A DNA stretch of 15,318 nt. It comes from Natrialbaceae archaeon Tc-Br11_E2g1 (GTDB taxonomy: Archaea; Halobacteriota; Halobacteria; Halobacteriales; Natrialbaceae). The stretch covers positions 1-15,318 of the forward strand of contig LKNC01000030.1 in assembly GCA_001564255.1 (NCBI GenBank), in the 5' to 3' direction. Numbering within the stretch: the first letter of the stretch is position 1; the number at the start of each line of letters is the position of its first letter. The translations under genes were made by a program, and so were the position numbers. Of the stretch, positions 13,474 to 15,318 are shown in pieces. The notes below the pieces were generated by a model. It saw only the letters and a list, made by a program, of their open reading frames with translations. It did not search any database and was not told where the DNA came from.

Positions 13474-15318
13474 TCAGTCGTCGGCCGCTTGCCCGTCCGC
13501 GGGCTCGAGGGCCACGTCGAACTCGGCGGCTGCGGCCTTGTATTCCGGGATCTTCGCCCGTTCGTCCAGTACATCGTTGGTGAGTTCGTTCGCGGCGGCG
13601 TCGGCGAAGTGTGGCGTCGTCCAGACCACGCCTTCTTTGATATCGTCGGTAACGTGGGCCTCGAGGGTGATCTCCCCGCGCCGGGAGCGAAGCCGGACGT
13701 ACTCGCCGTCCTCGATCCCGTGGCGCCGTGCGTCCTCCGGGTGGACGTCGACGAAGTTCTCCGGGGTCTGGCGCGAAAGCGTCGGCGACCGGCGACTCAT
13801 CGTCCCCGTGTTGTAGTGTTCCTCGAGGCGGGCGGTGGTCAAAGCGAGCGGGTACTCCTCGTCCGGCTCTTCGGCGGGTGGCTGGTGGCGGACGCCCTCG
13901 AGTTTCCCGAGTCCGTTCCCGGTGTCGAAGGTCTCGGCGTAGAGGTAGCGGTCGCCCTCGTCGCCGGGTTCATAACAGGGCCAGTGGATCCCCTCCTCGC
14001 CTAACGCCTCGTAGCTCATCCCGTGGTAGATCGGACAGACCGCCCGGAGCTCCTCGAAGACCGCCTCGGGGCCGTCGAAGTCGAAGCCGTCCTCGAAGAG
14101 GCGCGTGCCGACCTCACAGAGGATCTCGAGGTCGTGTTTCGTCCCCTGATGAACTTTCTCCACCGGGCGCATCCGTTGGACCCGTCGGTCGGTGTTGGTC
14201 ACCGTGCCCCCGCGTTCGGCCCACGTCGTCGCCGGCAAGACCACGTCGGCGTACTCGACCGTCTCGGTCGGGAAGATGTCCTGGACGACGACGAACTCCA
14301 GGGCCTCGAGGTGTGCTGTGACCTGGTTTGCGTTGGGTTCGCTCATGACGGGGTTTTCGCCCATCACGTACAGCCCGTGGACGGAGTCGCCGGCGGCACT
14401 CGTGATCTCGACGTTCGTCAGTCCCGGCTCCTCGGGCACCGAAAAGCCCCAGACGGACTCGACCGATTCGCGGGCCTCGTCGTCGTCGACGAGCTGGTAG
14501 CCCGGCAAGACGTTCGGCATCGCGCCGACGTCACAGGTCCCCTGAACGTTGTTCTGCCCGCGAAGCGGGTTGACGCCCGTTCCGGGCCGGCCGATATTGC
14601 CCGTGATCAACGCCAGGTTGATCTCGTTTTGGACGTTGTCGACGCCACTCGAGTGCTGGCTCATCCCCATCCCGGTGAAGATGGCGGCGTTATCGGCTTT
14701 CGCGTACTTCTCTGCGGCCGACTCGATCGCCTCGAGGTCTACGCCACAGGTCTCGGCGGCTGTCGCCTTGTCGAAGCCCTCGAGGGTCTCGACGAGGTCC
14801 GAAAAGCCCTCGGTCCGTTCGTCGACGAACTCCTCGTCGACCCAGCCGTTCTCGAGGATCGTCTTGATGACGACGTTGAGCAAGGCGACGTCCGTCCCCG
14901 GGGTGACCTGGAGGTGCTGGTGGCGTTCGGTGTCCTCGATGTCGAACGACTCGGTGGTCTTGTTGGCGTGAGGGTCGACCTGGATCACGGTCGCGCCGTT
15001 TAACACTGCCTGGCGGAAGTACTGGCTGTTGGCGATGGGGTGTTGTTCGCCCGGGTTGGCCCCCTGGATCCACAGCAGGTCGGCCTCCTCGCGGAGGTCT
15101 TCCATGCTGTTCGTCATCGCGCCCGCGCCGAGACTGGTCCGGAGTGCCCACACCGTCGAGGCGTGACACATCCGCGTGCAGTTGTCGACGTTGTTGGTGC
15201 CGTACCGGCGGGCGAGTTTCTGGAGCAGGTAGTTCTCCTCGTTCATCACCTTCGAGGAGCCGAAAAACCCCATCGCGTCCGGGCCGTAGGCCTCCCGGAT
15301 GCGCTCTATCTCGGCGAC
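13474..15318 (-). CDS. fdhF: Formate dehydrogenase alpha subunit (5' end outside window), Cys type
   Basis: This is a molybdopterin oxidoreductase of the formate dehydrogenase alpha group, oxidising formate to CO2 with Mo/W-bis-MGD. The frame is open to the window edge: 614 residues and the stop are visible, while the N-terminal Fe-S region lies outside. Features in order: CTRMCHAST with the metal-ligating Cys (TGT at 15168-15166) followed by His, replacing E. coli FdhF Sec140-His; SLGAGAMTNS; the bis-MGD-binding ANPGEQHP; VNPLRGQNNVQG, containing the arginine equivalent to FdhF R333, followed by CDVGAMP; and a C-terminal MopB-type domain with LTTARLEEHYNTGTMSRRSP. The Cys-His-Arg set argues for formate rather than nitrate or another substrate. 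No partner subunit is visible downstream. A leaderless-looking ATG at 15273 is internal, since conserved-looking coding sequence (EIERIREAYGPDA) continues upstream to the edge. Confidence 0.92.
   Translation of the reverse strand, partial: VAEIERIREAYGPDAMGFFGSSKVMNEENYLLQKLARRYGTNNVDNCTRMCHASTVWALRTSLGAGAMTNSMEDLREEADLLWIQGANPGEQHPIANSQYFRQAVLNGATVIQVDPHANKTTESFDIEDTERHQHLQVTPGTDVALLNVVIKTILENGWVDEEFVDERTEGFSDLVETLEGFDKATAAETCGVDLEAIESAAEKYAKADNAAIFTGMGMSQHSSGVDNVQNEINLALITGNIGRPGTGVNPLRGQNNVQGTCDVGAMPNVLPGYQLVDDDEARESVESVWGFSVPEEPGLTNVEITSAAGDSVHGLYVMGENPVMSEPNANQVTAHLEALEFVVVQDIFPTETVEYADVVLPATTWAERGGTVTNTDRRVQRMRPVEKVHQGTKHDLEILCEVGTRLFEDGFDFDGPEAVFEELRAVCPIYHGMSYEALGEEGIHWPCYEPGDEGDRYLYAETFDTGNGLGKLEGVRHQPPAEEPDEEYPLALTTARLEEHYNTGTMSRRSPTLSRQTPENFVDVHPEDARRHGIEDGEYVRLRSRRGEITLEAHVTDDIKEGVVWTTPHFADAAANELTNDVLDERAKIPEYKAAAAEFDVALEPADGQAADD

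Noticed and set aside
14023..15003. 326-codon plus-strand open frame opposite formate dehydrogenase
   Set aside because: It is antisense to conserved bis-MGD-binding motifs; its length is explained by the scarcity of stop codons in GC-rich DNA.
1..15318. CRISPR arrays, tRNA/rRNA genes, transposases, phage or defence genes
   Set aside because: I looked for periodic repeats, CCA-ending cloverleaf segments, DDE-type transposase motifs and known defence-protein motifs and saw none.

Overview
The window looks like a chromosomal segment from a halophilic archaeon (class Halobacteria). Four things point there: high GC with strongly GC-biased third codon positions, acidic predicted proteins, haloarchaeal family types (archaeal IPP isomerase Fni, a DUF5518-type membrane protein, a multi-PAS histidine kinase with a VRHDIRN H-box), and archaeal TATA-like boxes at leaderless or short-leader spacing. 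The hexamer CTCGAG is extremely frequent, which I take as a lineage signature. The order within Halobacteria cannot be fixed from this window.

Layout. Left end: a metallo-beta-lactamase-fold hydrolase (1-736, minus, cut by the window edge) is divergent from a 732-aa sensor histidine kinase (860-3058, plus). The kinase converges, with a 2-bp gap, on fni (3061-4119, minus). rpiA (4328-5014, minus) lies upstream of fni. Between them is about 190 bp with a puzzling coding-like signal. Centre: a MacB/LolD-type ABC ATPase and its FtsX/MacB-type permease (5143-7148, plus) are translationally coupled through a TGATG overlap. They are followed by an HTTM-domain (vitamin K gamma-carboxylase-like) membrane protein (7256-8815, plus). 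It converges on a minus-strand pair: a DUF5518-type membrane protein (8823-9347) downstream of an AI-2E/PerM-family transporter (9385-10485). A small multi-pass membrane protein (10620-10928, plus) is divergent from the transporter, and the intergenic region holds a perfect 19-bp palindrome. Right end: an XPD/DinG-like Fe-S helicase (10969-13350, minus) and a cysteine-type formate dehydrogenase alpha subunit (13474 to the window edge, minus).

How they work together. There is no single obvious pathway. fni supplies DMAPP for archaeal lipids and rpiA supplies ribose-5-phosphate. The ABC pair is a probable export or mechanotransmission unit. From 5143 to 10928 there are five integral membrane proteins plus the ATPase, which makes an envelope-related block. 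The helicase and formate dehydrogenase appear to be separate units. I found no RNA genes, CRISPR arrays, insertion sequences or phage genes. Every intergenic gap is under 300 bp. The most unusual items are the completely degenerate receiver domain of the kinase, the palindrome at 10504-10522, the wide cysteine spacing of the helicase, the HTTM protein beside an ABC exporter, and the coding-like rpiA-fni gap. None of these amounts to proof of a new system.
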